Shown in pieces: positions 24,801-34,904 of a stretch of 64,000 nucleotides of DNA. The number at the start of each line of letters is the position of its first letter. Position 1 is the stretch's first letter. Under the pieces are notes generated by a model. The model had not been told where the DNA came from, did not search any database, and saw nothing but the letters and a program-made list of their open reading frames with translations. The stretch spans positions 186,001 to 250,000 of the forward strand of contig JADFUC010001732.1 in the NCBI GenBank assembly GCA_019722365.1, read 5' to 3'. The stretch comes from Lithospermum erythrorhizon (lineage: Eukaryota; Streptophyta; Magnoliopsida; Boraginales; Boraginaceae). A program made the position numbers and the translations under genes.

Positions 24801-27742
24801 TTAAGAGCCAACTGGGCCACCTGGATTCCAGCCGCTAAGTTCATCTCACCACCTACTTCTAAACCTATATAAACAAAATGTAAAAAAGTTATGGAGCATT
24901 CCCATTTAACTATCAACCACTTAAAAAGATGGCAGGTTTATTACAAAATCAAATTGGAAAACAGAAGTAACCATAGCATGGTCAGCAGATAGTATACCCA
25001 AGCAGAAAAATAAATTTTATGGAGCGGACAGGGATCCTAATACTATCATTAATCTGTGATATTTGAAGCCTAACCATAGCACAGCACAACCACAGTTGGC
25101 ATGTAGTGCAGATCCTAACATTCAAATTACTCAATAATTCTGTAATATAATTACCTCCATCCCACAAAGATTGTCCACTTTTGACTTTTTGTTCATCTCT
25201 TGAACTTTGACCGTAGATATTTTTATTTGTATTGTATAATATTTGATGAAAATTATATCAATGAAAACTACATTTCAAACTCTTTCCATTGATATATTTT
25301 TTATAAAATATTATACAACACAAATAAATATATTTAAGGTCAAAGTTCAAGAAATAAACAAAAAGTTAAAAGTGGACAATGAGATGGAAAGGAATGACCC
25401 CCTGTTATACTAGTTAAGGGAGTTCTATGACACATGTACAGTTAAGTATGAGCCATAGTCAAGTAAAACAATGTAATTTTATTTAGTAAACTGTTGTTGC
25501 ATAAAAAAATTGGAGGGTATTCTTTGCATACAAAAAAATTAAAAGTGTTTTGTTGAGGAAGATGGCATATAGTTTATGAATTATTATATATATATATATA
25601 TAGTATGATATTGGTTTTAAAAAAAAAATTAGTTACAATTTCAGTTCTTTTTGGTGTACACCAAATGAGATGTAAATAAAAATTACTTTATTCTTCATAG
25701 TTGATCGATGCCTCAACAATTATTATGTAACCTATTCTCTTTGTTTCACTGCATTGTTCTAAGTTCATATTACAATTGTTCCACTTCTTCCAAAGTGAAC
25801 TGAGCTTCAAATAGAGTGGTTTCGATATGAGCTACACCCCCATCCAACTGTTAAGCTATTTCGCGCACTTCACTAGTGAGCCTATCATAACGAAGTGTGA
25901 CAAGAAATGTAAATCATTTCCAAAATAACTATAGCTTTATTAGGAGTAAATGTGTAATCACTGTAATGATACAAAAGAAGAAAAAAATGGCCCTTTATGA
26001 AAGAAAATGACCATAAGACAGGTGAAACTCTATGCAACATTGCAACAGCTAAGAATAGCTAAGCATCATATATAACGAAGTTAATATCCCACAGTAAAAT
26101 TAATTATATGAAGTAAACCACCGTCACCTACATTACTTTTCAGCTACCCTTTCCATCTCACATCAATTCCTTGGAATATATTTTACAATATATAACTGGT
26201 GGATGGAAGGCCAATAGAGCTTCAACCATAACAATTACTAGACATTATAGCTTAATATGAGTATAAATTGACTTCGAGCAGCTTAACTAGTGATTTCAAC
26301 GACCAAAACTATCTGAAAACAATTACATAAAACAAAGTAAAACTAACCATGCATGCAACCTAAGATCTTCCCAAGATCACTGGTTGGTGTAACCAAAACA
26401 CGAACCCCTTTTCCAGCCATTGTCATCAGTCCAACCGTATTCTCCGGATTCGACTATAATACATTATCAACAATCAAGTAAAAAGAATCAAATTCCAGTC
26501 AAGAAAACAAACATCACTACAAATTGTATGCAGCAACTCGCATAATTATTCCACAAAGTTAGGTCATATATATGACAACACTAGACGAAAGAAGATTCAC
26601 TTAAAAAACACTAAAAATGAGATTGACAGAATCACCTTGAAGTTCGAGATACTGATTCGACTGTGATACATAATCACCGATCAAATAACCTAAACTAAAA
26701 TAAACCAAATTTTAATAAAGAAAACAAGCATCACTACAGTTTGAATTCAACAACTCACAAAATTATTCCTCAAATTTAGATCATATATATTAATACCCTA
26801 GATTGAAAAATCACTAAAAACGAGATTGACTACTTGGAGTTCGAGCTACTAATTTGACTATGATACATAATCACCAACGTAATAAATCAAATTGCAATAA
26901 AAAAATAAACATTTCCACATATTGTATTCAACAACTGGCATAATTATTCCACGAATCTAGGTCATATATATAGCAACCCTTGACAAAAGAACAATAATTT
27001 AAAATTACTAAAAATGAGATTGATGACTTGAAGTTCGAGCTACTGATTCGACTATGATAAATAATCACCAATCAAATAACACGAACGCAATAAATCAAAT
27101 TTCAATCAAGAAAATAAATATTTCTGCAAATTATATTCAACAATGCACATAATAATTCCAAAATCTAGGTCAAATATATCAAACCCTTGGACAATAAAAA
27201 ACAATACTTGTGTTTTGGCACCACAAATGAGATTAACAGCGTCGGCTTGAGCTTGATATCGACTGGGAGAGTAATCTCCATTACGCATCCACTCGGAATT
27301 ATCAATGCAGATCATAGTCGCCTAAGCATCAAATTATCAAATCAGAACTTCAATAAATAATTAACAAAAATACTACCTCTAACCCTAAAAGATGATTTAT
27401 TTTCAATTTCAATTGTCAAAATTAACAAACTTTACATAATTAATTGACACGAATAACTTTGATTGAAATCAAAATTATCATATTAATAGTAAAATAGTGA
27501 AAAATCCTATTTTGATATATTTTTCATCAAATATTATACAATATATACAAAAATATTTGAGGTCAAAATTAACAAACATTGTGAACTTAATTGACACATA
27601 TAACTTCGATTAATTATCATATTAATAGTAAAATAGTGCAACAATATTACTTCTGACATATTTTTCATCAAATATTATAAACGTAAACAAAAAATATTTA
27701 ATTAAAATTCAAAATTGGACAGAAACAGACCTCGAGTACCAT
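21891..27742 (-). CDS. RPN10: 26S proteasome regulatory subunit RPN10 (non-ATPase subunit 4), 10 exons
   Basis: RPN10 is the ubiquitin receptor at the base-lid interface of the 19S proteasome cap. Predicted coding exons: 27742-27731, 27321-27208, 26453-26348, 24864-24750, 24666-24457, 24378-24075, 23953-23830, 23277-23174, 22842-22774, 21944-21891. All junctions are GT-AG and in phase, giving 403 residues, slightly longer than the Arabidopsis protein (about 386). The N-terminal von Willebrand A domain (about 1-190) starts [20 protein letters not shown]. An alanine-rich linker (201-208) precedes ubiquitin-interacting motifs at about 226-240 ([12 protein letters not shown]), 289-302 ([13 protein letters not shown]) and 323-335 ([12 protein letters not shown]). 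The C-terminal helix [20 protein letters not shown] is followed by a charged [14 protein letters not shown] tail. Exon 1 encodes only four residues, and introns 1 and 3 carry MITEs. Nothing looks broken. Confidence 0.96.
25154..25402. mobile_element. Stowaway-like MITE in RPN10 intron 3
   Basis: Left arm: CTCCATCCCACAAAGATTG then TCCACTTTTGACTTTTTG. The reverse complement of the right arm reads TCCATCTCATTGTCCACTTT, then TAACTTTTTGTTTATTTCTT and GAACTTTGACC. The arms are inverted repeats of about 55-60 bp, and the centre (ATATTTGATGAAAATTATATC against its inverse) pairs as well. It lies wholly inside the intron and is non-coding. Confidence 0.85.
27370..27718. mobile_element. MITE-derived tandem relics in RPN10 intron 1
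   Basis: Two adjacent, similarly oriented segments (about 27415-27560 and 27565-27718) share AATTGACAC, AATAACTT(T/C)GATT, ATCATATTAATAGTAAAATA and ATTTTTCATCAAATATTATA. The words match the interior of the 25.15-kb MITE and of the 21.3-kb relics. The terminal repeats are mostly lost. Confidence 0.6.
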
Positions 27743-28889
27743 ATTTGATTGAGATCTTTACGAGAGTACAAACAATCAAAGCTATGGGACAACTTGCAGA
27801 AGCAGTAAACTTTTTTAGACTGGGAATTTAGTTTATTTTTGCTGAAAAATATTTTTTACAGTAGATGAACATTTTGAGTTTGGTCCCCTCGTATTTAACT
27901 AAATTATGATTGGTCCTTGAAATTATATGAATTGCTTCTTATTTACAAGCAATTGGCTAAATTTTTATAACAAAATCACCCTTCACATTTTTACACTTTA
28001 TAAAATTTAATCACATATTAACCGCACAATTAAGAATATGCATCTCGACTTGTTATCTTCGTAATATTGCACTTAAAGATACGTGAAAATAATTTTATAT
28101 TTATCAAAACTTCGACTGCATGTAGAATTCATTAGATCTGGTGTTTTAGACTTTGAGCTACACATGTGACCACTTGTACATAGAATTTGAGAGTATTTAT
28201 ACCATATATAATGTCTAAGGGGTCTTATTGACAGTTATCAAGTAATATCAGCTTTTGATATTTCTATTTTACCATTTTAATAAAATTTGCCAGTTATTTT
28301 TTATATGGTGATTCAATTAATTTTTTTCAGATATAATGTTGAATTATATAGAATCACCTTTTTTATCTGCTCCTCTTATATATTCCGTATGTTACATAAT
28401 TTTAATTCATTATTTGTATTATAAAAAACATATTATAAAATTAATAGATGAATTTGCACAGGTCAGACAGTGGAAAAATAACTAGTATTAAACTAAAATG
28501 CATTAAGTAAATCAAACTTGTATAAGACCATTGGTGTAGCAAGTCGACAAACGGGAAAATAAAATTTTGATAGGTAAATATACAAATATGAAATTATGGA
28601 CCCCTCATCCCCTTGAATTCAACTTTTATCTTAAATTTTGTACATATGCAAGCATCCCTAACAAAAAGTATTGGAAGAAGTAATAGATATTGGTTTCACT
28701 TCATGTTGGGTCAATTAAAAAAAAACCTCTTTAAGATTCAATAGTTGCGGACAATTCGACAACCATCACACTTAGGTGGGGAGATTAGTTATAGGAATGG
28801 AATCCCGATTAAGTGAAACACTCTTTATAGATATTGGGATATGTTACTTATTGCAACTATTCAATCTTGAGCAAAAGGCAGAAACACCC
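27743..28889. other. RPN10 upstream region and spacer
   Basis: 5' flank of RPN10 on the minus strand, AT-rich. I saw no unambiguous TATA box. A 79-codon open frame starting at 28776 runs into the terminal repeat of the next TIR element and is not supported as a gene. Confidence 0.35.
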
Positions 28890-30378
28890 ATTCACGTTTT
28901 TCGTGATTTGCATTACATCACTATATATCACTTTTTGTCATTACACCCATTCAACATAAAAAAAACCTTGTCAATCATGTCATTTCGTCGGTTTGACCGT
29001 TATGTTGACTGCTAACTTGGTTTTTAGGGTCCGGAATGTAATTTTTAATTAATTTTACACCCCAATGCAGGGTTAATTATAATTTCATGAAAATTAAAAC
29101 CCATCCCCCAAAATTAAGAACAATTAACATAGACTCTTCAATTCTCTTCATTCATTCAACACTTAAAAAAAAATCAACACAAAACCGATTAACTAATTAA
29201 TGCGAATTAATAAGAATGATTAATCGACAAAGTACGAGTCTAATGAATTAATACGAATTAATAAGAATGATTAATTAACAACGAGTGGATTCGAATCATT
29301 TTGCTTTTGCCTTCATCTATGCAATTCGATTAACTAATCGGTTATAAGCTATTTTTTCACAAACCGATTACGAATCACACCCAAATCAGTTTTGTATTGA
29401 TTTAATTTCGATTTGACTAACGAATCAAACTTAGTTGACGAAGTGATTAGGTGGGACAATTAACCACACCCCGATAACATTCCTATCAGGGTGTCGACTG
29501 AAATAAGCACCCTCGAAGTCTTAGCAAAGATGGGTCGATAAAAAGCTGTAACATCAAATCAGGAGAAGAGTATGCATCTGAGATTAACAAGCAGGTAGAA
29601 TTACAACAAGATTTATGTAAGTTAAGCCTCACTCAAGCGATTGTCTACTTAAACAACTTTAATTTTCATTGCTGCTGATGATAGAGTTGGAAATGTTAGA
29701 AATTATGTAACCCATAATTCACTTTTCATTATTTTCCCTCTCATAAAAAAAAATTGAAATAATTAAACTATTTTCAACACCAACAAACCCAATTCTTGAA
29801 TTTAACCAACACAAAAAATCCAATTTTTAACTCAACCCATAATTCAATTTTCAACTAACTCATGAACCAATAACAAAAACTTCAATTTTTCTTAGACAAA
29901 AAAACCACAATTCAATATCCATTAGTCCATTACAACAAACCTCACCAAAATATTTACTACTAATTGACTAAAAAACTAAAGTATTTACTCTTTCGACGGC
30001 GGAGGAGTACAGTTTGGGAGGTTCGGAGGTGGAGAGGTTGAAGAAAAGAACGCAGATTCCATCAATTATCCCACTTGAGTTGTCCATTTTGGGAGGATTG
30101 ACTTTTTTATGGCTGATTTTGATTATGAAGAATCTTGTGTATTAAGTTTTCTTAATTTAGGATAATGGGTTTCAATGTTTGAGAAATTATAATTAACCCA
30201 CATTGGGATTAAAATTAATTAAAAATTACATTCCAGCCCCACAAATAATGGCTTTACGGTTAACATAGCGGTCAAATTAACGGAATGACTTGATTATCAG
30301 GATTTTACTATGTTAGATTGGTGGAATGGTAAAAAGTGACACATAATGAATGAAATGCAAACCACGAAAAACGTGAAT
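28890..30378. mobile_element. Non-autonomous element with about 250-bp terminal inverted repeats
   Basis: The left arm (28890-29143) starts ATTCACGTTTTTCGTGATTT. The reverse complement of the right arm (30128-30378) starts ATTCACGTTTTTCGTGGTTT. The arms stay alignable for about 250 bp through TGTAATTTTTAATTAATTTT, GGTTAATTATAATTTC and CCCAT...AAATTAAGAA. The interior (29144-30127) is AT-rich, with CAATTTTTAACTCAACCC-like repetitive DNA and a short GGCGGAGG patch at 29995-30045. There is no transposase frame. A perfect target duplication was not visible. The long arms suggest a MULE, which is an inference. Confidence 0.75.
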
Positions 30379-30947
30379 ATTACTCTCCAGGTACGTTGGC
30401 AGTTTGGACAAAAATACTTAGTTTCATTGTTATAGTTGTTTGAAGTGGCCAGCAGTTAGATTTAAGGACTCTTACAATGATTTAATGCACATATGTAAAT
30501 ACAAACACATAAAAGGGAAAAATGAATATTGATTTCTGATACTACATGAAAAAAATCAAACTCCATTCACTATATAACCAATGTCTGCTGCACCAGTGTC
30601 TTATTCAGTATACCAATGTAAACGTTGGATTGAAAATCACAGCAAATCCTATACAGTGAAAATTTATTTAAATAATTAAAATGAATTAAGATGACTTAAT
30701 CAAATTAATTAAAATCGACCATTAAAATGATATATGGTTAGGGGTTTCGATCAGTCACAAATTTAATGTGAAAGCATAAATGCCGAAACAAGGTTTTAGA
30801 ATAACCCCAAATTAATGGATTCATTAAATTTAGGTTGAGGGAAGCTAAAATCGTGATTTTATTGTGTTAAAATTGGTCTATATTTAAAATTGAAGGCTCT
30901 ACGAAAGTTCGAATTAAAAATGAAACTTCAGAAATTATGGAATCAAT

Positions 30948-31167
30948 TCATCAACTCGTAAGTCCTACCACTGTGGTCAATAAAAGAACAATGATTCTAG
31001 CAACACAATGGATATGGCAAGTGTTATCAAAACTGCCAATTCTCAACCAACCAATAGAAACAATACATCCAGGAAGGATCACATATACACATTCAACAAC
31101 ACATGAATCATAAATACAAGAAAGTATAATGATGATTGTCAAAATTGGCTAATCTCCAACAATGTTT
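30948..31167. repeat. 220-bp dispersed repeat, copy 1
   Basis: Shares about 90% of its bases with 34487-34705 in the same orientation. The shared sequence begins ATTCATCAACTCGTAAGTCC and runs through AACCAACCAATAGAAACAAT to GGCTAATCTC. Both copies keep a short minus-strand open frame (about 63 codons) of no recognised family. Copy 1 lies downstream of the PAM68-like gene and copy 2 upstream of the CSD gene, so the two genes are bracketed by it. Confidence 0.85.
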
Positions 31168-31687
31168 GTGTTGAATTGCATACGAGGAGATACCAAAATG
31201 GACTATTTCCCTTGACTACAAGGGGAACAAGAAACATAAAGACAATGGAACTGAAACAGGAGAGGATTACAATTTACAAAACCTCACTTGTGGAAACAAT
31301 TCTTATAATTTATTTTTTTTTTTCTGTTGGAAAACATCAAGTATCACAACCTAATTTTCATCACTGATAATTTTTTCTCAATTGTTTAGAATAAAATAGT
31401 CAGAGATCTAGGAAAATAATAGTAATGACTCAAAGAGCTTGAAAGGGCAAACACAAGGAACTTCTATATTTTGTGACATTCGACGGAGATAGGATGCTAT
31501 TGAAATTTTTGTCATAATGTTCATAATAATTCTTATAATAATTTAGTAGTGCCTTATAATTGAGTTACAATAATTTTGGTATCATCAAATTGCTCAATCA
31601 AATCCAAGATAGAGTCATAAACATTATCATTAAAATTGAAACAAAAATTTTACAGAGGCTAACTAGCAAAATCCCATAATTTAGTAC

Positions 31688-32140
31688 TTACTCTTCATCT
31701 TCTTTCCACATCACAACCCAATTCTCTTGAGCTTCTTCAAGCCCAAGAGCAGACCCTTTCCTCTCAGGGTCCCAACTTGTAGACAAAGTACCATAAGCTA
31801 TCCCAAGAGCTGAAGCACCAAATGTAATGAAAGTTGTCAAAAATGGCAACCAATATGGGACATCCCACAAATGTTGTCCTTTTAATGCATCAAATATCTT
31901 CAACAGAACAATTCCAGTGATCAAAGGAACACCAACAGAAATCAAAATCCTCGATATCATTCGCTCGAATACCACGTTTGGAATTTTATCATCTTCATCA
32001 TTGTTGGTTTGCTTGTTTTTCTTTAGCTCCTGTTGTTCATTAGCTAATGATGATCTGTTGCTGTTGAAGCCTTTTGCTTCTGCATGAATCTTCCAGATTC
32101 TTTTATGCTTTGCTATTTGGTTGTTTTGATGGTTTAACAT
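31688..32140 (-). CDS. PAM68-family (DUF3464) chloroplast membrane protein
   Basis: Predicted 150-residue protein from a single exon. The core (about 50-140) matches the PAM68/DUF3464 family of thylakoid assembly factors: PNVVFERMISRILISVGVPL is the first conserved block, followed by two membrane segments (about 64-84 and 97-120) and the signature SALGIAYGTLSTSWD plus GSALG...NW. The length and short C terminus resemble the PAM68-like protein (At5g52780 type), which in Arabidopsis is needed for the chloroplast NDH complex. The N-terminal 50 residues are basic and Asn/Ser-rich, and would have to contain the plastid targeting signal. The chosen ATG is the first in frame after a stop. The end AGAGTAAGTA overlaps a good splice-donor consensus, so an additional 3' exon cannot be excluded. 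Confidence 0.85.
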   Translation of the reverse strand: MLNHQNNQIAKHKRIWKIHAEAKGFNSNRSSLANEQQELKKNKQTNNDEDDKIPNVVFERMISRILISVGVPLITGIVLLKIFDALKGQHLWDVPYWLPFLTTFITFGASALGIAYGTLSTSWDPERKGSALGLEEAQENWVVMWKEDEE

Positions 32141-32584
32141 TATTGGGGGTTTGGTATATTTCCATGATTTTGATTTTGTTATGCAGAAAATAGTGGTTGT
32201 TGTTGAAGAGCAAATAGAATTTTCATGGTTGGTTGTATGAAGATTTTCTTGATAAGTTATTGATTCTTTTTCATAGGAAATAATATCAGATTATCCACAA
32301 CTTTTGCTGTATTGGAGTGATTGGAAGATAATAGCTTATCCACATATATCATTTGGAGACTACTGAGCTACACAAAAAAATACAGAAATAATATCAAGAA
32401 TTTAACCACAAAGAATAGGAACCATAATAAAAGCCAATCAAACATGTTCACTTATGAATTGAAAAACATCAACCAACTAGGCAAAAACTAACAAGTAATA
32501 CTAGTATATATTTCTGCAAAATCGCTCCACTATAGTGAAACCGCATCAATTCAAATTCAATAAAAATGTAGAACAGCAAACAAT

Positions 32585-32650
32585 CTACGATAATAACTTC
32601 TCCTCACAATCCCTAGCAAAGTGTCCTTCATACAAGTAAAAGCATCCCGT
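32585..32650 (-). pseudogene. Frame-shifted remnant of a terminal zinc knuckle
   Basis: Past the frameshift near the end of the CSD gene, another frame reads GCFYLYEGHFARDCEEKLLS and then TAG at 32585. This keeps the first Cys, the His and the last Cys of a CCHC knuckle, but has lost the second Cys and one residue of spacing. It was presumably the original C-terminal knuckle of the protein at 32628-33452. Confidence 0.6.
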
Positions 32651-33452
32651 CTAGCCGACCAAAACCACCCACATTGCCTCCACCACGACCCCCTCCAACT
32701 CCACCTCCTCTCACCTTCTGCTGACAGTCCCGCGCCATATGCCCCTGCCCTCCACACGTGTAACACCCACCTCTTCGCCCACTCGGGCAAACCCTAGCCA
32801 TATGTCCAACTCCTCCACAAGTATAACACGCACCCCCTCCACCTCCACCACCATTCCCCAACTCAACCCTCCCATCCATTTCATCACAATCCCTCGCAAA
32901 ATGCCCCGGTTTCCCACAATGGTAACAACCTCCCCCTCCCCCACCGACTCTACCTCCACCATTACCGCCATCACAATCCCTCGCTAAATGCCCCATCTTC
33001 CCACATTGATAACAACCACCCCCTCCTCCACCACCACCATTACCACTTTCGCATTCCCTCGCCTTTAAATGCAGGCTTCCCACAATGCCCCCCACCCCAA
33101 AACCACCCACCCCACCACCACCACCATTACAATCCCTAGCCAAATGCCCAGATTTCCCACAATGAAAACACCCATCACCACCAAACCTCCTTCCTCCACC
33201 TCCTCTAGGTGGTGGTGCAGCGCCACCAACAACAGTAACATCAACAGCCTTGAATTTGTCCCCCTCTTGAACCACAACAAACTCAACCTCCTGATGACTC
33301 CACAAACTACGATGCCCTTCAGCCTTGATCTCAGAATGGTGCACAAATAAGTCACCTTCTTCAACACCATCATGTGGTTTGATGAACCCAAAACCCTTTG
33401 CATCACTGAAAGTTATCACCTCACCTCTTGATCTCTTCTGCTCCTGCGCCAT
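32628..33452 (-). CDS. Cold-shock-domain, glycine-rich CCHC zinc-knuckle protein
   Basis: Plant CSP/GRP2-type nucleic-acid chaperone of about 274 residues. The start is the ATG at 33452 (MAQEQKRSRGEV, context AATAATGGCG) and not the one six codons upstream. Cold-shock domain at about 10-75, with RNP1-like KGFGFI and RNP2-like LFVHHSEI. Gly-rich linkers separate CCHC knuckles (Cx2Cx4Hx4C) at 95-108, 147-160, 176-189, 209-222 and 230-243. Between the first two, residues 121-134 (GIVGSLHLKARECE) occupy the place of another knuckle. The DNA there (CATTGTGGGAAGCC) still encodes HCGKP in another frame, so small compensating indels destroyed it. A further frameshift near residue 265 replaces the last knuckle with GRLDGMLLLV. 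Family members bind RNA/ssDNA and act in cold tolerance and translation. Five knuckles remain, so it is probably still functional. Confidence 0.88.
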   Translation of the reverse strand: MAQEQKRSRGEVITFSDAKGFGFIKPHDGVEEGDLFVHHSEIKAEGHRSLWSHQEVEFVVVQEGDKFKAVDVTVVGGAAPPPRGGGGRRFGGDGCFHCGKSGHLARDCNGGGGGVGGFGVGGIVGSLHLKARECESGNGGGGGGGGCYQCGKMGHLARDCDGGNGGGRVGGGGGGCYHCGKPGHFARDCDEMDGRVELGNGGGGGGGACYTCGGVGHMARVCPSGRRGGCYTCGGQGHMARDCQQKVRGGGVGGGRGGGNVGGFGRLDGMLLLV

Positions 33453-34486
33453 TATTAACCACAAAAACAAATACCAACAAAAAAAATATCAAGAAAAATA
33501 TTATTGAGGGCTATTAGTAGAGTAGAGTATATATATATATATAGAGGGATCAGGGAGGCGGCGTATGATTTAGAGGAAGCCCTAATATGAGAATTTTATT
33601 CAAGGGCCTTTGGGTTTACAAAATGGAATTTAGGTTAAGCTTAGTTTTTTTTTTTTTTTTAAAAAAAAAATAGCAATGATGTCGGTTTCAAATTCGGATC
33701 TTTCGATCACTGATAAAAACCTTTTTCGATAGGATATTCGATTAATTATAGGTTAAGGTTAATTTAGTATTGTATTAAGGAAATTTTGGTTTTGGGGGAT
33801 TGAGTAGAGATGCAATTTGAGATAAATCGAGTTTAAGCAAAAAAATTAATTTGATTGGATGACTATTCAAGTCGAATCGAGTTAATGCCTCCCTTAATTT
33901 AATCGAGATTTATTATCACTCGCTTGGTCAAGACATTTTCAAACACTGAATTCAATCTCGATTTGTTATAAATATAATATAGGTTTTTTTAGAACAATAG
34001 AATCTAGTGTACTGAATCAAATATTAGTAAAATTAAAAAGAATTCAATTTTTATTAAAAAATTATTAAATATAGATTCAACATGAAACTTTAAAAATCAT
34101 AAATCTCTTATCACGCATTATATTAATACTTCATATTAAAATACAAAATTAATTAAATTTTAAAATGAATAAAGAAGAATAAGAAGAGGTTCTATTGATT
34201 TTTTAATTTTTGAAATTAAAACCTTAAGTTGTGATAAAAAGTTAATACATTGGACCTACTATTTTTATGAATTGTGTATATTTAAAAAAAAAAAAGCTGT
34301 GATAAAAAGCTACAATGAGAATCGAGCTACGCCGAAGTCATTGGAAGGCGTTAATCATTAGAAGATTTGATGTTACCGACGTGTATATTAAATATAATAC
34401 ATGTCAATTTATGATTTGTGTGTAAAATGTTGGTTAATAATCGATACATGGGATTTGCTTTAGGTATGATATATTTTCCTTCAATT
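33453..34486. other. CSD gene upstream region and spacer
   Basis: The first 100 bp contain a (TA)n run at about 33528-33542 that may include the TATA element of the minus-strand CSD gene. A long T run followed by an A run sits at about 33646-33670. The rest is AT-rich with no supported frame. Confidence 0.4.
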
Positions 34487-34705
34487 CATCAACTCGTAAG
34501 TCCTACCACTGTAGTCCATGAAAAAATTAATGTTCTAGCAACACAATGGAACATAGCAGTGTTATCAAAACTGCCAATTCTCAACCAACCAATAGAAACA
34601 ATACATCCAGGAAGGATCACATATACACATTCAACAACACATGAATCATAATTACAAGAGAATATAATAATGATTGTCAAAATAGGCTAATCTCAACAAT
34701 GTTCA
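34487..34705. repeat. 220-bp dispersed repeat, copy 2
   Basis: Second copy of the repeat at 30948-31167, same orientation, about 3.54 kb away. It ends about 200 bp before the broken AHK1 copy. Differences are scattered substitutions and small indels, for example TGTGGTCAATAAAAGAAC against TGTAGTCCATGAAAAAAT. Confidence 0.85.
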
Positions 34706-34904
34706 AATCAAGATAGACAAAGAAGGCATAAATTCTAAGCATTTTAGAAGTCTATCTAAAAACTGTCTCCAATCATAAAAAATGTATCAATTTCAATTTT
34801 TGATTGTTAGAGTTAACAATTTTTGCAAGCTTTATTGATATACATAACTTTCATTTGAATTAAAATTAATATGTGATAGTGATATATTTTTGAACAATAT
34901 AATA

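Noticed and set aside
24498..24872. 124-codon plus-strand frame
   Set aside because: Antisense to RPN10 exons 4-5; no homology.
32711..33406. Overlapping Val/Gly- and Pro/Thr-rich frames on both strands
   Set aside because: Shadows of the Gly-rich repeats of the CSD zinc-knuckle gene.
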